Shown: positions 1 through 7,824, counted from the first letter of the stretch. The stretch is DNA of 14,071 bases from Kiritimatiellales bacterium (GCA_028692515.1 JAQUXG010000011.1:1-14071); one strand, 5' to 3'. Made by a program: numbers and translations. Notes: generated by a model not told the origin, from the letters alone.

Positions 1-119
1 CCGAACGGATGGAGCTTGTGCAGAAAAAGGAGCCGGTCAAAATCAACTGCCAGTTCTGCAACCGGCATTATGAGTTGAGCATCGACGACTGTATCGTCGC
101 GTGGAATCGTAAGTTTTAG
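1..119 (+). CDS. hslO: Hsp33 redox chaperone, C-terminal end (partial)
   Basis: This is the last 38 codons of a gene that enters from the left edge; the frame starts at base 3 and ends at TAG 117-119. The segment KINCQFCNRHYEL holds a CxxC pair followed by an aromatic/acidic stretch, which matches the second Cys pair of the Hsp33 zinc centre near the end of that family. Hsp33 is a cytoplasmic holdase chaperone activated when oxidation releases zinc from its four cysteines; the first Cys pair would lie outside the window. This copy is probably the functional gene end, because its reading frame runs off the window open, whereas the second copy at 2023-2181 has no gene body. The family call rests on a short piece, so another CxxC-tailed protein cannot be excluded. 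Confidence 0.7.
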   Translation, partial: ERMELVQKKEPVKINCQFCNRHYELSIDDCIVAWNRKF

Positions 120-127
120 AGATCAGA
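1..127 (+). repeat. Long direct repeat, left copy (hslO 3' end)
   Basis: Bases 1-127 are identical to 2063-2189 (offset 2062). They cover the hslO 3' end, its stop codon and the 8 bases after it (AGATCAGA). The match ends at base 128 (A here, G at 2190). Its left limit cannot be seen because the window starts inside it. Confidence 0.97.
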
Positions 128-283
128 ACCGCTGAATACTTTTTTCAATCTCTTGACCCTACGTAAAATCAAACTTAGGCTGATCGCCTGAATTTAACCG
201 GATCGGCCAGACATTCATTAACTGTTGGAGCAATGCAGACGAGAATCACACAGGGTTTTGTGAACAAATTAATTGGCTAAACC

Positions 284-303
284 CCCGACTTCAGTTTGTC
301 GGG
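284..303 (+). other. Small hairpin in the leader of the glycosidase gene
   Basis: CCCGAC (284-289) and GTCGGG (298-303) are perfect complements around an 8-nt loop, 66 bases before the ATG. No T-run follows, so it is not a convincing terminator. It may be a 5' leader structure. The rest of 128-369 has no supported gene; a TTGACC hexamer at 153-158 could be a -35 element but has no good -10 partner. Confidence 0.3.
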
Positions 304-369
304 CACTCCGTGGCCGAGCGCTGATTCGGGACGTTCGCATTCTGATTCAAAAAAAATGAGAATTTGACT

Positions 370-2022
370 ATGGCACATAAAGACACCCCGAGAGCAACCG
401 GTATTGAGGTGAACCCAACCGCAGAACTCGTACCCGATATCAATTCAGCGGAAACGGTCGTTCGGTCATTCTCGGCGAACTCACAACACCTGCTCCTCAC
501 ACAGGTCGTTCTTGCTGACGCAACGGATCACCACAACGAACTTGTTCAGGAACGGCAATGGCTGTTGCATCCGGCCGAAGGGCAATTGTCTCTTTGCGGC
601 AACCTTTTTGTAATCGAGGATCTCGCAGAAAGATCCGGCTGGATCCTGATTAAACGAGCTCCGCTGCCGGATGCGCGACCGGTTCCTTTGTCCAGCGATC
701 TGCTGATCACGCCCAACCCGGAGAGCGGATTTAATTTTTCTCTGCTTGGAGCGAAAGGTGATACCACAGATCCCTGGGTCATTCTGGACTATCAGGGAGG
801 ACGTTTGCAGCGAACACAGGTTCTGCATGAATGGCAGCAAAAGCTGCGACCGGCAACGCCCGGCCATACAACCCCCTGTTTTGTGAGCAACACATGGGGC
901 GATCGTTCGCGGGATAGTCGAATCCAGGAAGAGTTCATCCATGCGGAAATCGATGCAGCGCATCAGCTGGGTGTGGATGTGATCCAAATCGATGATGGAT
1001 GGCAGAAGGGAACGACGTCCAACTCCGCTTATGCAAAAGAACGCGGCGGAGTCTGGGAAGGATTCTGGGGTGCGGATCCAAACTTCTGGGACACGAATCC
1101 CGAACGCTTTGGTCAGGGACTTCGACCGATTGTGGATCATGCACAATCCAAAGGAATGAACATTGGTTTATGGTTTGCGCCGGACAGCTGGAACGATTTC
1201 GCGAACTGGCAAAAGGATGCCGATCAGATTCTGGAGCTCTTCCATACTCTGGGTGTCGAGCTCTTCAAGGTGGACGGCGTAAAGGCGACCACCGAGCTGG
1301 CATCATGTAACCTGCAGCGCTTCTTCAAAACCGTCCTGGATGGCAGTCACGGCAAAATCGTGCTTGATCTGGATGTCACGGCAGGAGTCCGCCCCGGATA
1401 TTTTGGTGCCATGGAAGTGGGGCCTCTTTTCTTAGAGAACCGTTACACGGACTGGCGCAATTACTGGCCGCACCAAACGCTCCGGAATCTCTGGAAACTG
1501 TCCCACTGGGTGGATCCGCGGCGGTTGAGAATGGAATTCCTTAATAACACAAGGAATGCTGAAAAATATCTCAATGACCCTCTGGGACCTGCGCAGTATG
1601 AACCGGCTACTCTTTTCGCCACGGTCATGTTCTCTAATCCACTTGGGTGGTTTGAGGTTTCAAATCTTCCGGATCCATATCTCAACTCAGTCTCCCGGCT
1701 CGTTCGAATCTGGAAGGCTCATCGCGAAGACCTCTTCAACGGCACGATTCTTCCCATTGGTAACGAACCGAACGGGTTCGCCTATACCGGATTTCTGTCG
1801 CTATCGAAGGCTCAGGATTATGGATACGCATTGATTTTCCGGGAGCTTCATCTTCAAGATCAATTTTCGATTGAACTTCCGGATGTCGGGCTTGAGGAAT
1901 GCGAATGGGAAGTACTTGCTTCCGAAGGAAAAGGAACCATCAAATCCAAGGGCGACATTCTTTCCGTCACCATTTCCAAAAAGCTGGGTTTTTTATTCGC
2001 CCGATTCACCCGTAAAAACTAG
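370..2022 (+). CDS. GH36/melibiase-like glycoside hydrolase (alpha-galactosidase type), cytoplasmic
   Basis: A 550-residue protein with a (beta/alpha)8 glycosidase signature of the GH27/31/36 clan. Residues 1-165 form a beta-rich N-terminal domain. The barrel carries IQIDDGW (206-211), GLWFAPDSW (266-274) and LFKVDGV (298-304), where Asp302 occupies the place of the GH36 KxD nucleophile. FLENRYTDWRNY (354-365) and the following LRNLW and NPLGWFE motifs resemble a GH36-like subgroup recalled from Paenibacillus-type proteins. There is no signal peptide, so it probably cleaves imported alpha-galactosides in the cytoplasm; the substrate is inferred. The first in-frame start is TTG 364, but ATG 370 is preferred; the ribosome site (TGAGAA, 358-363) is weak. 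No transporter or regulator adjoins it. The gene lies between two identical hslO 3' ends and so appears inserted. Confidence 0.8.
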   Translation: MAHKDTPRATGIEVNPTAELVPDINSAETVVRSFSANSQHLLLTQVVLADATDHHNELVQERQWLLHPAEGQLSLCGNLFVIEDLAERSGWILIKRAPLPDARPVPLSSDLLITPNPESGFNFSLLGAKGDTTDPWVILDYQGGRLQRTQVLHEWQQKLRPATPGHTTPCFVSNTWGDRSRDSRIQEEFIHAEIDAAHQLGVDVIQIDDGWQKGTTSNSAYAKERGGVWEGFWGADPNFWDTNPERFGQGLRPIVDHAQSKGMNIGLWFAPDSWNDFANWQKDADQILELFHTLGVELFKVDGVKATTELASCNLQRFFKTVLDGSHGKIVLDLDVTAGVRPGYFGAMEVGPLFLENRYTDWRNYWPHQTLRNLWKLSHWVDPRRLRMEFLNNTRNAEKYLNDPLGPAQYEPATLFATVMFSNPLGWFEVSNLPDPYLNSVSRLVRIWKAHREDLFNGTILPIGNEPNGFAYTGFLSLSKAQDYGYALIFRELHLQDQFSIELPDVGLEECEWEVLASEGKGTIKSKGDILSVTISKKLGFLFARFTRKN

Positions 2023-2181
2023 TTGCGAACACCGAAGCCGTTGCGCCGCACCCTGCCGATCCCCGAACGGATGGAGCTTGTGCAGAAAAAGGAGCCGGTC
2101 AAAATCAACTGCCAGTTCTGCAACCGGCATTATGAGTTGAGCATCGACGACTGTATCGTCGCGTGGAATCGTAAGTTTTAG
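2023..2181 (+). pseudogene. hslO: Second, bodiless copy of the hslO 3' end
   Basis: Directly after the glycosidase stop (TAG 2020-2022), and in the same frame, 52 codons run to TAG 2179-2181. The last 38 codons are identical to the hslO end at 1-119. The preceding stretch (LRRTLPIPERMELVQ) also looks like the helix that separates the two Cys pairs of Hsp33, so the duplicated piece probably reaches further left than base 2063. It has no start codon and no N-terminal part, so it is a remnant and not a gene. Confidence 0.85.
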
Positions 2182-2189
2182 AGATCAGA
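2063..2189 (+). repeat. Long direct repeat, right copy (hslO 3' end)
   Basis: Identical to 1-127 over 127 bases. Together the copies flank about 1.9 kb containing only the glycosidase gene. The homology ends inside a 7-bp periodic array (2183-2203): the left copy kept only the first heptamer. Confidence 0.97.
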
Positions 2190-2203
2190 GGTCGGAGGTC
2201 AGG
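2183..2203. repeat. Degenerate heptamer array
   Basis: Three units with a 7-bp period: GATCAGA, GGTCGGA and GGTCAGG. It starts one base after the hslO-copy stop and ends two bases before the stop of the leftward small gene, filling the space between two gene ends. Confidence 0.7.
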
Positions 2204-2205
2204 CC

Positions 2206-2445
2206 TTATAACGATGCCAGAAGGGTTTGGTGCCGTACGCACCGCTGATGGTACAAAAAAAGCTCATCTACTTCCTCGTCGCTCTTCGACTCGAGCCACT
2301 GGATCCGCTCCTCCACCGGTAGCAGGCGGATATCGTGAAGCGGACAGAAGGCCGGATTGCTGCCCATCGGACAGCGGAGAATCCGCCCGTACATCGCCAG
2401 CCGTGCATCGCTGATTCCTTGAGTCTGACAGATATCAACCTGCAT
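2206..2445 (-). CDS. Small Cys/His-rich protein of unknown function (79 aa)
   Basis: I do not recognise this family. The 79-residue protein has C25-P...F-C34-P-L-H37 and, near the end, H66-x2-C69, a spacing that could hold a zinc ion. Between them lies a charged helical segment (PVEERIQWLESKSDEEVDEL). The ORF is open to a TTG at 2481, but ATG 2445 is chosen because CAGGGAG stands about 5 bases upstream. A promoter-like pair, TTGACG (2490-2495, reverse strand) and TAAAGT (2466-2471) with an 18-bp spacer, ends about 20 bases before this ATG and would overlap the longer version. The Cys/His pattern, ribosome site and promoter make it more than a chance ORF. Function unknown. Confidence 0.65.
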   Translation of the reverse strand: MQVDICQTQGISDARLAMYGRILRCPMGSNPAFCPLHDIRLLPVEERIQWLESKSDEEVDELFLYHQRCVRHQTLLASL

Positions 2446-2465
2446 ACCGCTCCCTGAGTTGAGGA

Positions 2466-2495
2466 ACTTTACACCCCGCAAAAAGAGTGCGTCAA
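2466..2495 (-). promoter_or_regulatory. Candidate sigma70-type promoter of the small Cys/His gene
   Basis: Reading leftward: TTGACG (5 of 6 to the -35 consensus), an 18-bp spacer, then TAAAGT (4 of 6 to -10), with the ATG about 20 bases further on. Motif match only. Confidence 0.4.
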
Positions 2496-2636
2496 ATTGT
2501 TAAGGGAAATCAGCACGTAAAGATTTCCCCCACAACCCAAAACAGATTTGGGATCGAATATGTTTAAGCCAATAATTCTGTACTCGGAAATAAAATAACC
2601 TAAGCGCGTTTACCCGATCTCTTACCCTGGCTCTTA

Positions 2637-2651
2637 AGATTCTACGAATCT
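2637..2651. other. Small inverted repeat downstream of topB
   Basis: AGATTC, a 3-nt loop TAC, then GAATCT: perfect 6-bp arms just past the topB stop. No T-run follows on the reverse strand, so it is at best a weak terminator. Another short hairpin, CCCAAA-N5-TTTGGG, lies near 2536-2552. Confidence 0.25.
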
Positions 2652-2659
2652 GCGGCCGT

Positions 2660-4729
2660 TTATTTTTCTTTTTTCTGGCGGTCGGCGGAAGGCAGAATCA
2701 AGTCCATCGGCTGGCCCTGCGTGGAGAGAATGAGCAGGCGCGGCTCGCCGTCGATCGTGACGGAATACGGCAGGATGTGCAGTTGCAGCAAAACCTGAAT
2801 TTGGTTCGGCGAAAGCGTCAGCCCTTTGTAGTCCGGTGAGAGCACATACGCGCAGCCTTCTTTCCAGCCGGAGCAACCATAGGCGGTGCGGCCTTTGATC
2901 ACTTCTTTGCCGCAGAGCGGACAACTGCCGACACGCGTCAGGTCGAGCTGTCCGGATACGCTGTTTTGAATGAGCCCGCGAATATAGCCGCAGATGCCGT
3001 TCATGAATTCCGCCGGATCCATTTTCTGCCGCTCGATCTGTTTGAGCTTTTCTTCCCACTCGCCGGTCATTTCCGGCGACTTCAACAGCGGATCGCGAAT
3101 GAGCGCAATCAGGCAGCGGCCCATATCGGTGGCAAGCAGCAGCTTTTTCTCGCGCCAGATATAGTTGCGCTGAAGCAGCGTTTCAATGATTGCCGCGCGG
3201 GTGGCGGGCGTTCCGATGCCGCGCTCTTTGAGCGCTTCGCGCAAGGCGTCGTCTTCGACAAATTTTCCGGCGGCTTCCATCGCGCCGAGCAGTGAGTTTT
3301 CGGTAAAGTGTTTGGGCGGATTGGTTTTTCCTTCGCGCAAAAACGGTTCGTGCGGACCGCTCTCTCCCTTACTGAAATCAGGCAGCGACTGGTCATCGTC
3401 TTCGTCGTCGGACTGCTTTTTCTTTTTCGGGAAAAGCGCGGTCCATCCGGGTTTTACAATCAGTGTTCCCTTGGCCTGAAAGGGCACCTCATTGCTGACG
3501 CCGCTTACGGTGGTGAGCTTTTTGAGGCAGGCGGGATAGAAGGCGGCGATAAACTGCGTAACGATCGCGTCGTAAACGAGCTGTTCGTTGGCGCCGAGGC
3601 CGCGCGGTTCCATACCGGTAGGAATGATGGCGTGGTGGTCGGTGACTTTTTTGTCGTCAATGATGCGGCTGGTGAACGGCAGTTTGGCGAGATTGAGCGG
3701 CGCAATCTGTTCGGGATAGATTTTTTCCAAACCTTGGAAAATTCCGGGAATGCGCGGCTTCATGTCGGTGTTGAGATAGCGCGAGTCGGTACGCGGATAA
3801 GTGACCAACTTTGATTCATACAAATTTTGCGTAGCGGCCAGCGTATCGGCGGCGGAAAGTCCGTGCGCTTTATTGATGTCGCGCTGAAGTGTGGTGAGGT
3901 CGAACAGCTGCGGCGGCGGCTCTTTTTTGTCTTTGCCGTCGATACCGGTGATCTCAAACGGCTGGCCGGTGATTTTGGCGAGCAGCGGCTGCGCTTTTTC
4001 CAAGCTTTGGAAACGGTCGCCGGTATATTTAAAAACCGTCTCGCGGTATTTGGTCGTCAACTCCCAGAACGGCTGGGAACGGAACTGATCAATCTGATCG
4101 TCGCGCTGGACAATCATCGCCAGCACCGGCGTCTGCACGCGGCCGATGCTCCAGAGGACGCGGTCGGCTCCACCGCCGAAACGTCCGTGACGAACGGTGT
4201 AATAGCGGGTGGCGTTGAGGCCGACAATCCAGTCGGATTCGCTGCGGCAGCGCGCGGCGGCATAAAGCGGATCGTATTCGTGCCCGTCCTTGAGATTTTT
4301 GAAGGCCTCTTTGATGGCGTCGGGTGTGAGCGAGTTGAGCCAGAGACGGCGGATCGGTTTATTCTCGCATCCGCTGAGCGCGAGAATGTAGCGGAAGATA
4401 AGTTCCCCTTCCCGCCCGGCGTCGGTTGCGCAGACAATTTCTTCGGCCTGCTCACACAAACCTTTGATCACGTTAAACTGATCCTCAACACCGCGGTTGC
4501 CGATCAGCTTGAGTTTAAATTCGTCCGGGATGAACGGCAGGGTTTCGAGCGACCAGCGCTTGAGTGCTTCGTCGTATTCGCCGGGCTCCTGCAAGGTGAC
4601 GAGATGACCGAACGCCCAGGTGATGGCGCAGCCGCGTCCTTCGATGTAGCCGCTCTTCTTTTCCGTGATATTCAGCACGGCCGCAATTTCGCGGGCGACG
4701 GAGGGTTTTTCTGCGATGACAACTTTCAT
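2660..4729 (-). CDS. topB: DNA topoisomerase III (type IA)
   Basis: A 689-residue type IA topoisomerase that relaxes or decatenates DNA by cutting one strand through a tyrosyl link. The Toprim domain opens the protein with EKPSVA (Glu7) and ATDAGREGELI (Asp103). SIGRVQTPVLAMIV (194-207) is a core family motif. TYPRTDSRYL (310-319) carries catalytic Tyr311. KERGIGTPATRA (501-512) is also typical. A C-terminal zinc-ribbon-like segment has CPLC (603-606) and C619/C626. A Lys/Asp-rich insert lies at 434-452. Length and motif order fit TopB rather than TopA. Two TTCCAA-N3-TTGGAA palindromes are encoded in frame as FQGLE and FQSLE. No good ribosome site precedes the ATG. It lies 95 bp behind the PHP gene on the same strand, so the two may be cotranscribed. 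Confidence 0.95.
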   Translation of the reverse strand: MKVVIAEKPSVAREIAAVLNITEKKSGYIEGRGCAITWAFGHLVTLQEPGEYDEALKRWSLETLPFIPDEFKLKLIGNRGVEDQFNVIKGLCEQAEEIVCATDAGREGELIFRYILALSGCENKPIRRLWLNSLTPDAIKEAFKNLKDGHEYDPLYAAARCRSESDWIVGLNATRYYTVRHGRFGGGADRVLWSIGRVQTPVLAMIVQRDDQIDQFRSQPFWELTTKYRETVFKYTGDRFQSLEKAQPLLAKITGQPFEITGIDGKDKKEPPPQLFDLTTLQRDINKAHGLSAADTLAATQNLYESKLVTYPRTDSRYLNTDMKPRIPGIFQGLEKIYPEQIAPLNLAKLPFTSRIIDDKKVTDHHAIIPTGMEPRGLGANEQLVYDAIVTQFIAAFYPACLKKLTTVSGVSNEVPFQAKGTLIVKPGWTALFPKKKKQSDDEDDDQSLPDFSKGESGPHEPFLREGKTNPPKHFTENSLLGAMEAAGKFVEDDALREALKERGIGTPATRAAIIETLLQRNYIWREKKLLLATDMGRCLIALIRDPLLKSPEMTGEWEEKLKQIERQKMDPAEFMNGICGYIRGLIQNSVSGQLDLTRVGSCPLCGKEVIKGRTAYGCSGWKEGCAYVLSPDYKGLTLSPNQIQVLLQLHILPYSVTIDGEPRLLILSTQGQPMDLILPSADRQKKEK
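3723..3741. repeat. TTCCAA-N3-TTGGAA palindrome, copy 1 (inside topB)
   Basis: Arms TTTTCCAA and TTGGAAAA (8 bp) around ACC. In the topB frame it encodes FQGLEK. Confidence 0.7.
3997..4013. repeat. TTCCAA-N3-TTGGAA palindrome, copy 2 (inside topB)
   Basis: Arms TTTCCAA and TTGGAAA (7 bp) around GCT. In the topB frame it encodes FQSLEK, in the same register as copy 1. Confidence 0.7.
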
Positions 4730-4763
4730 AGGTGGTGTGGGAACAAGCTACAAACTTTTAGCC

Positions 4764-4790
4764 GCAAAAGAACACAAGGAACTCAAAGTT
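4764..4790. repeat. Degenerate nonamer array
   Basis: Three units with a 9-bp period: GCAAAAGAA, CACAAGGAA and CTCAAAGTT, in the topB/PHP intergenic gap. It resembles the GCAAAGAAC-type dispersed repeats I recall from other environmental genomes (not checked). Confidence 0.6.
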
Positions 4791-4809
4791 TATTTTTCAA
4801 GACGTGAAA

Positions 4810-4832
4810 CCTAAAGCCTATGGCCTAACGCC
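4810..4832. repeat. Degenerate heptamer array overlapping a stop codon
   Basis: Units CCTAAAG, CCTATGG and CCTAACG plus CC, with a 7-bp period. On the reverse strand the first unit supplies the TAG stop (4825-4827) and the last codons of the PHP gene. Confidence 0.7.
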
Positions 4833-5658
4833 TTTTTTCCAGCTGTTCGAGAATGTGGTCTGACACCTCCAGATTGCCGAAGCCACGACCGATGGAGAGG
4901 TCGGGCGTTAGTTTGCCGTGAAAGTCAGAACCGCCGGTGGCGGCGAGGTCAAAATCTTCGCAGATCCGCAGATAGGCCGCGCTTTGATATTCCTGTTGGG
5001 TCGGGTGCCAGACTTCGAGCCCGCCCAAACCGTGTTCTTTCAGTTTTTTGACCAAGCGCCGCAAGGCGCGGGTTGTAATTTTCATCTGCCCGGGATGAGC
5101 GATAACCGCTACGCCGCCCGCTTTGCAAATCAGTTCAACGCAGGCTTCGGGTGAGAGACGGCGGCGATCGACATAGGCGGCTTTGCCTTTGCCGAGCAGC
5201 TGCTGGAAGATTTTGTCTTTGCGTTTAAAGTGTCCTTTTTCGATCAGCGCGGCGGCAAAATGCGGGCGACCGATCAAGTCGTCGCTGGAGTGTTTGCGAA
5301 TGTCGGCGTAGGTGAGGTTGTAGCCAAGCCGGTTGAGTTTTTCCAATATCTGGGCATTCCGCTCCGTGCGCCCTTCCCGCACCCACGCCAACGCCGACTG
5401 TAACGCGTCGCTGGCCGGATCAAACAGATAGCCGAGAATATGCAGCGCGGTATCGCCGAACTCCGCGCTCAGTTCGATCCCGGAAACCGCCTGAACGGAA
5501 GTTCCAGCCGCAGCCGCCATAAAGCGGGGAAGCCCGTCGGTGGTGTCGTGATCCGTTAGCGCCAGTGCGGAAAGTCCGCCCTGTTCCGCGAGCGCGACGA
5601 GTTCTTCGGGCGTGTTCGTGCCGTCGGAAAAGATTGAATGGCAGTGCAGGTCTATCAT
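4825..5658 (-). CDS. PHP-domain phosphoesterase (RNase AM / YciV type)
   Basis: A 277-residue PHP metal-dependent phosphoesterase with all its metal ligands visible: DLHCHS (His5, His7), Asp12, TDHDT (Asp36, His37, Asp38), GIELS (Glu62), His73, GRPH (His133), AHPG (His188) and GGSDFHG (Asp245, His247). Length and motif spacing match the YciV/TrpH group, whose characterised members hydrolyse 3',5'-nucleoside bisphosphates or degrade short RNA from the 5' end; that activity is inferred here. The ATG places DLHCHS at residue 3, as usual in the family, although no clear ribosome site is seen. It is divergent from the transketolase gene across a 92-bp gap and lies upstream of topB on the same strand. 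Its last codons and stop lie within a heptamer array, so the extreme C-terminus may have been remodelled. Confidence 0.9.
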   Translation of the reverse strand: MIDLHCHSIFSDGTNTPEELVALAEQGGLSALALTDHDTTDGLPRFMAAAAGTSVQAVSGIELSAEFGDTALHILGYLFDPASDALQSALAWVREGRTERNAQILEKLNRLGYNLTYADIRKHSSDDLIGRPHFAAALIEKGHFKRKDKIFQQLLGKGKAAYVDRRRLSPEACVELICKAGGVAVIAHPGQMKITTRALRRLVKKLKEHGLGGLEVWHPTQQEYQSAAYLRICEDFDLAATGGSDFHGKLTPDLSIGRGFGNLEVSDHILEQLEKRR

Positions 5659-5750
5659 GGCGGTAAAAAGTTGTTTGTTGTCTGGTATTTGCTAAATTTC
5701 GGAGAATTTTAGCTGAAACCGAATTAATTGAACGACCAAAAGGAACAAAA
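5659..5750. promoter_or_regulatory. Divergent promoter region (PHP gene / tkt)
   Basis: This 92-bp AT-rich gap must hold the starts of both divergent genes. I find no confident -35/-10 pair. An imperfect inverted repeat, CTAAATT-N7-ATTTTAG, lies near 5692-5712. AAAGGAAC (5738-5745) is the ribosome site of tkt. Confidence 0.4.
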
Positions 5751-7738
5751 ATGGATCTTAAACTGATTGCAAATACGATTCGCGGACTTTCCATGGACGG
5801 CGTACAGGCCGCCAATTCGGGCCACCCCGGCATGCCGATGGGCATGGCTGATGTCGCCGCCGTTATCTGGACTCAATTTCTGAAACACAACCCGCAGAAT
5901 CCGCAGTGGCCAGACCGTGACCGTTTTGTCCTTTCCGCCGGCCACGGCTCAATGCTGATCTACAGCCTGTTGCATCTCGCCGGTTATCCGCTTCCGCTTG
6001 AAGAACTGAAAAAATTCCGCCAGTGGGGCAGCAAAACCCCCGGCCACCCGGAATACGGCCACACCGTCGGCGTCGAAACCACCACCGGCCCGCTCGGCCA
6101 GGGTTGCGGTAACGCCGTGGGTATGGCGATTGCCGAGCAGATGCTGGCGAAGCGCTTTAACAGCAAAGACAGCAAAATCGTTGATCACTACACCTATGTG
6201 ATTGCGAGTGAAGGCGAATTCATGGAAGGCATCTCGCATGAAGTATTTTCTCTGGCCGGCAACCTCGGCCTCGGCAAGCTGATTCTGTTCTACGACCAGA
6301 ATTTCATCAGCATCGAAGGCGATACGCATATTACCTATACCGACGATGTGAAAAAACGGATGCAGGCCTACGGCTGGCACGTGCAGGAAATCAACGGCCA
6401 CAATACGGATGAAATCGCCGCCGCGACCCAGGCCGCTCAGACGCAAACCAAAAAGCCGTCCGTGATCATCTGTAATACGAAGATCGGCTTCGGCTCGCCG
6501 AATAAGGAAGGCTCGCACGACTGCCACGGAGCGCCGCTCGGCGAAGAAGAAGTTAAACTCGCCAAAGCCAACCTCGGAATCTCCGCCGAAAAATTCTTCG
6601 TACCGGACGAAGTCCGCGCCGCATTTGCCGACGTTGCGAAGAAGAACGCCGCGATCGAAGCAGAATGGAACGCGACCTTCGCCGCCTTCGAAACGGTTAA
6701 ACCGAAAAAGGCCAAAGAGTGGAGCGCCTGCATGAGCGGCGAACTGCCGGAAAAACTGGGTAAAAAAATCGCTGACTTCGAGCCCGGCACCGCGATCGCC
6801 ACCCGCGCGGCTTCCGGCAAAATTCTACAGGATCTCGCCAAAGCGGTTCCCTATCTCGTCGGCGGCTCAGCCGACCTCGCCCCGAGCAATAACACCTACC
6901 TGAAGGATCTCGGCGACATCAGCAAGAAAAACTTCAAAGGCCGCAACTTCCACTTTGGTGTGCGCGAGCTCGGTATGGGCGCGGTGATGAACGGCGTCCA
7001 ATTGCACGGCGGCTTCCGCATCTACGGTGCGACCTTCCTGGTGTTCGCTGACTATGTCCGCCCGTCCACGCGTCTTGCCGCGCTGATGGGTCTGCCGGTG
7101 ATTTATGTGTACACACACGACAGCTTCTACGTCGGCGAAGACGGCCCGACCCATCAGCCGATTGAAACGCTGATGAGTCTGCGCATCACGCCAAACGTCA
7201 CGGTCATTCGTCCGTCAGACGCGACCGAAACCAAGTGCGCATGGATCGCGGCGCTCGAAAACAAGACCGGCCCGACCGCCCTGCTGCTGACCCGTCAGAA
7301 CCTGCCGATTTTTGATCGCAAGGAACTGGCTCCGGCCTGCAACCTCAAGAAGGGCGCGTACGTTATCTGGGAAAGCGCCAAAAGCGGTCACGATATCGTT
7401 CTCATGGCCAGCGGCTCGGAAGTGTCGATTGCCATCGAAGCCGGTAAAAAACTGGCCGCCGAAGGCAAAGCCGTCCGCGTCGTCAGCTTCCCGAGTTGGG
7501 AACTGTTCGAGAAGCAGGATGCCGCCTACAAAGCCTCCGTGCTTCCCGCCGAATGCAGCTGCCGCCTCTCCGTTGAAGCGGGAGCAACGCAAGGCTGGGA
7601 AAAATATGTCGGTGCGCAAGGCCGCATGATCGGCATCAACCATTTCGGTGCCTCGGCGCCCGCCGGAACACTGGCAAAAGCGTTCGGCCTCACCGCCGAA
7701 AATACCTACAACACCGCCAAAGAAATGCTGATATAAGA
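5751..7738 (+). CDS. tkt: Transketolase
   Basis: A 661-residue thiamine-diphosphate enzyme of the non-oxidative pentose phosphate pathway, moving two-carbon units between sugar phosphates in the cytoplasm. SGHPGMPMG (His25), SAGHGS (His65), the catalytic Glu406 in GVRELGMG, and HDS...GEDGPTHQP (His456, Asp464, His468) are all present. SRASG-type contacts appear as TRAASG (351-356). The metal-binding motif is unusual: where E. coli TktA has GDG (Asp155), this protein has ASEGEFMEG with Glu154, while Asn184 of the same motif is kept. The start is ATG after AAAGGAAC. It is monocistronic by layout, with a divergent gene upstream and a strong terminator downstream. Confidence 0.96.
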
Positions 7739-7756
7739 AATTTCTCTACAACATCG

Positions 7757-7791
7757 AAAAGCTCGCCCTCAAGGCGAGCTTTTCTGTTTTT
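7757..7791 (+). terminator. Rho-independent terminator of tkt
   Basis: AAAAGCTCGCC and GGCGAGCTTTT form a perfect 11-bp stem around CTCAA, followed by CTGTTTTT. It starts 19 bases after the tkt stop. Confidence 0.93.
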
Positions 7792-7824
7792 GGTCTGGGA
7801 AAAAAAACGCAGTATCATTAGACT

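Noticed and set aside
364-369. TTG 364 as the start of the glycosidase
   Set aside because: An in-frame ATG follows two codons later; the difference is trivial and ATG is the more likely start.
481-1146. 221-codon open frame on the - strand opposite the glycosidase
   Set aside because: Antisense shadow of a gene with clear motifs; no ribosome site or family resemblance.
120-2205. Insertion sequence or integron cassette at the hslO locus
   Set aside because: No transposase or integrase gene, no terminal inverted repeats and no attC-like structure; only long direct repeats are seen.
2214-2414. 66-codon + strand frame over the small Cys/His gene
   Set aside because: The opposite strand has the better start, ribosome site, promoter and a Cys/His pattern.
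3827-4807. 326-codon open frame on the + strand opposite topB
   Set aside because: It lies antisense to topB, whose motifs are complete. The translation shows no recognisable domain, and such long antisense frames are common in GC-rich genes.
4764-4832. CRISPR-like array in the topB/PHP gap
   Set aside because: Units are 7-9 bp, degenerate and without spacers, so this is a short periodic repeat and not CRISPR.
5949-6527. 192-codon open frame opposite transketolase
   Set aside because: Antisense shadow of tkt; low-complexity translation.
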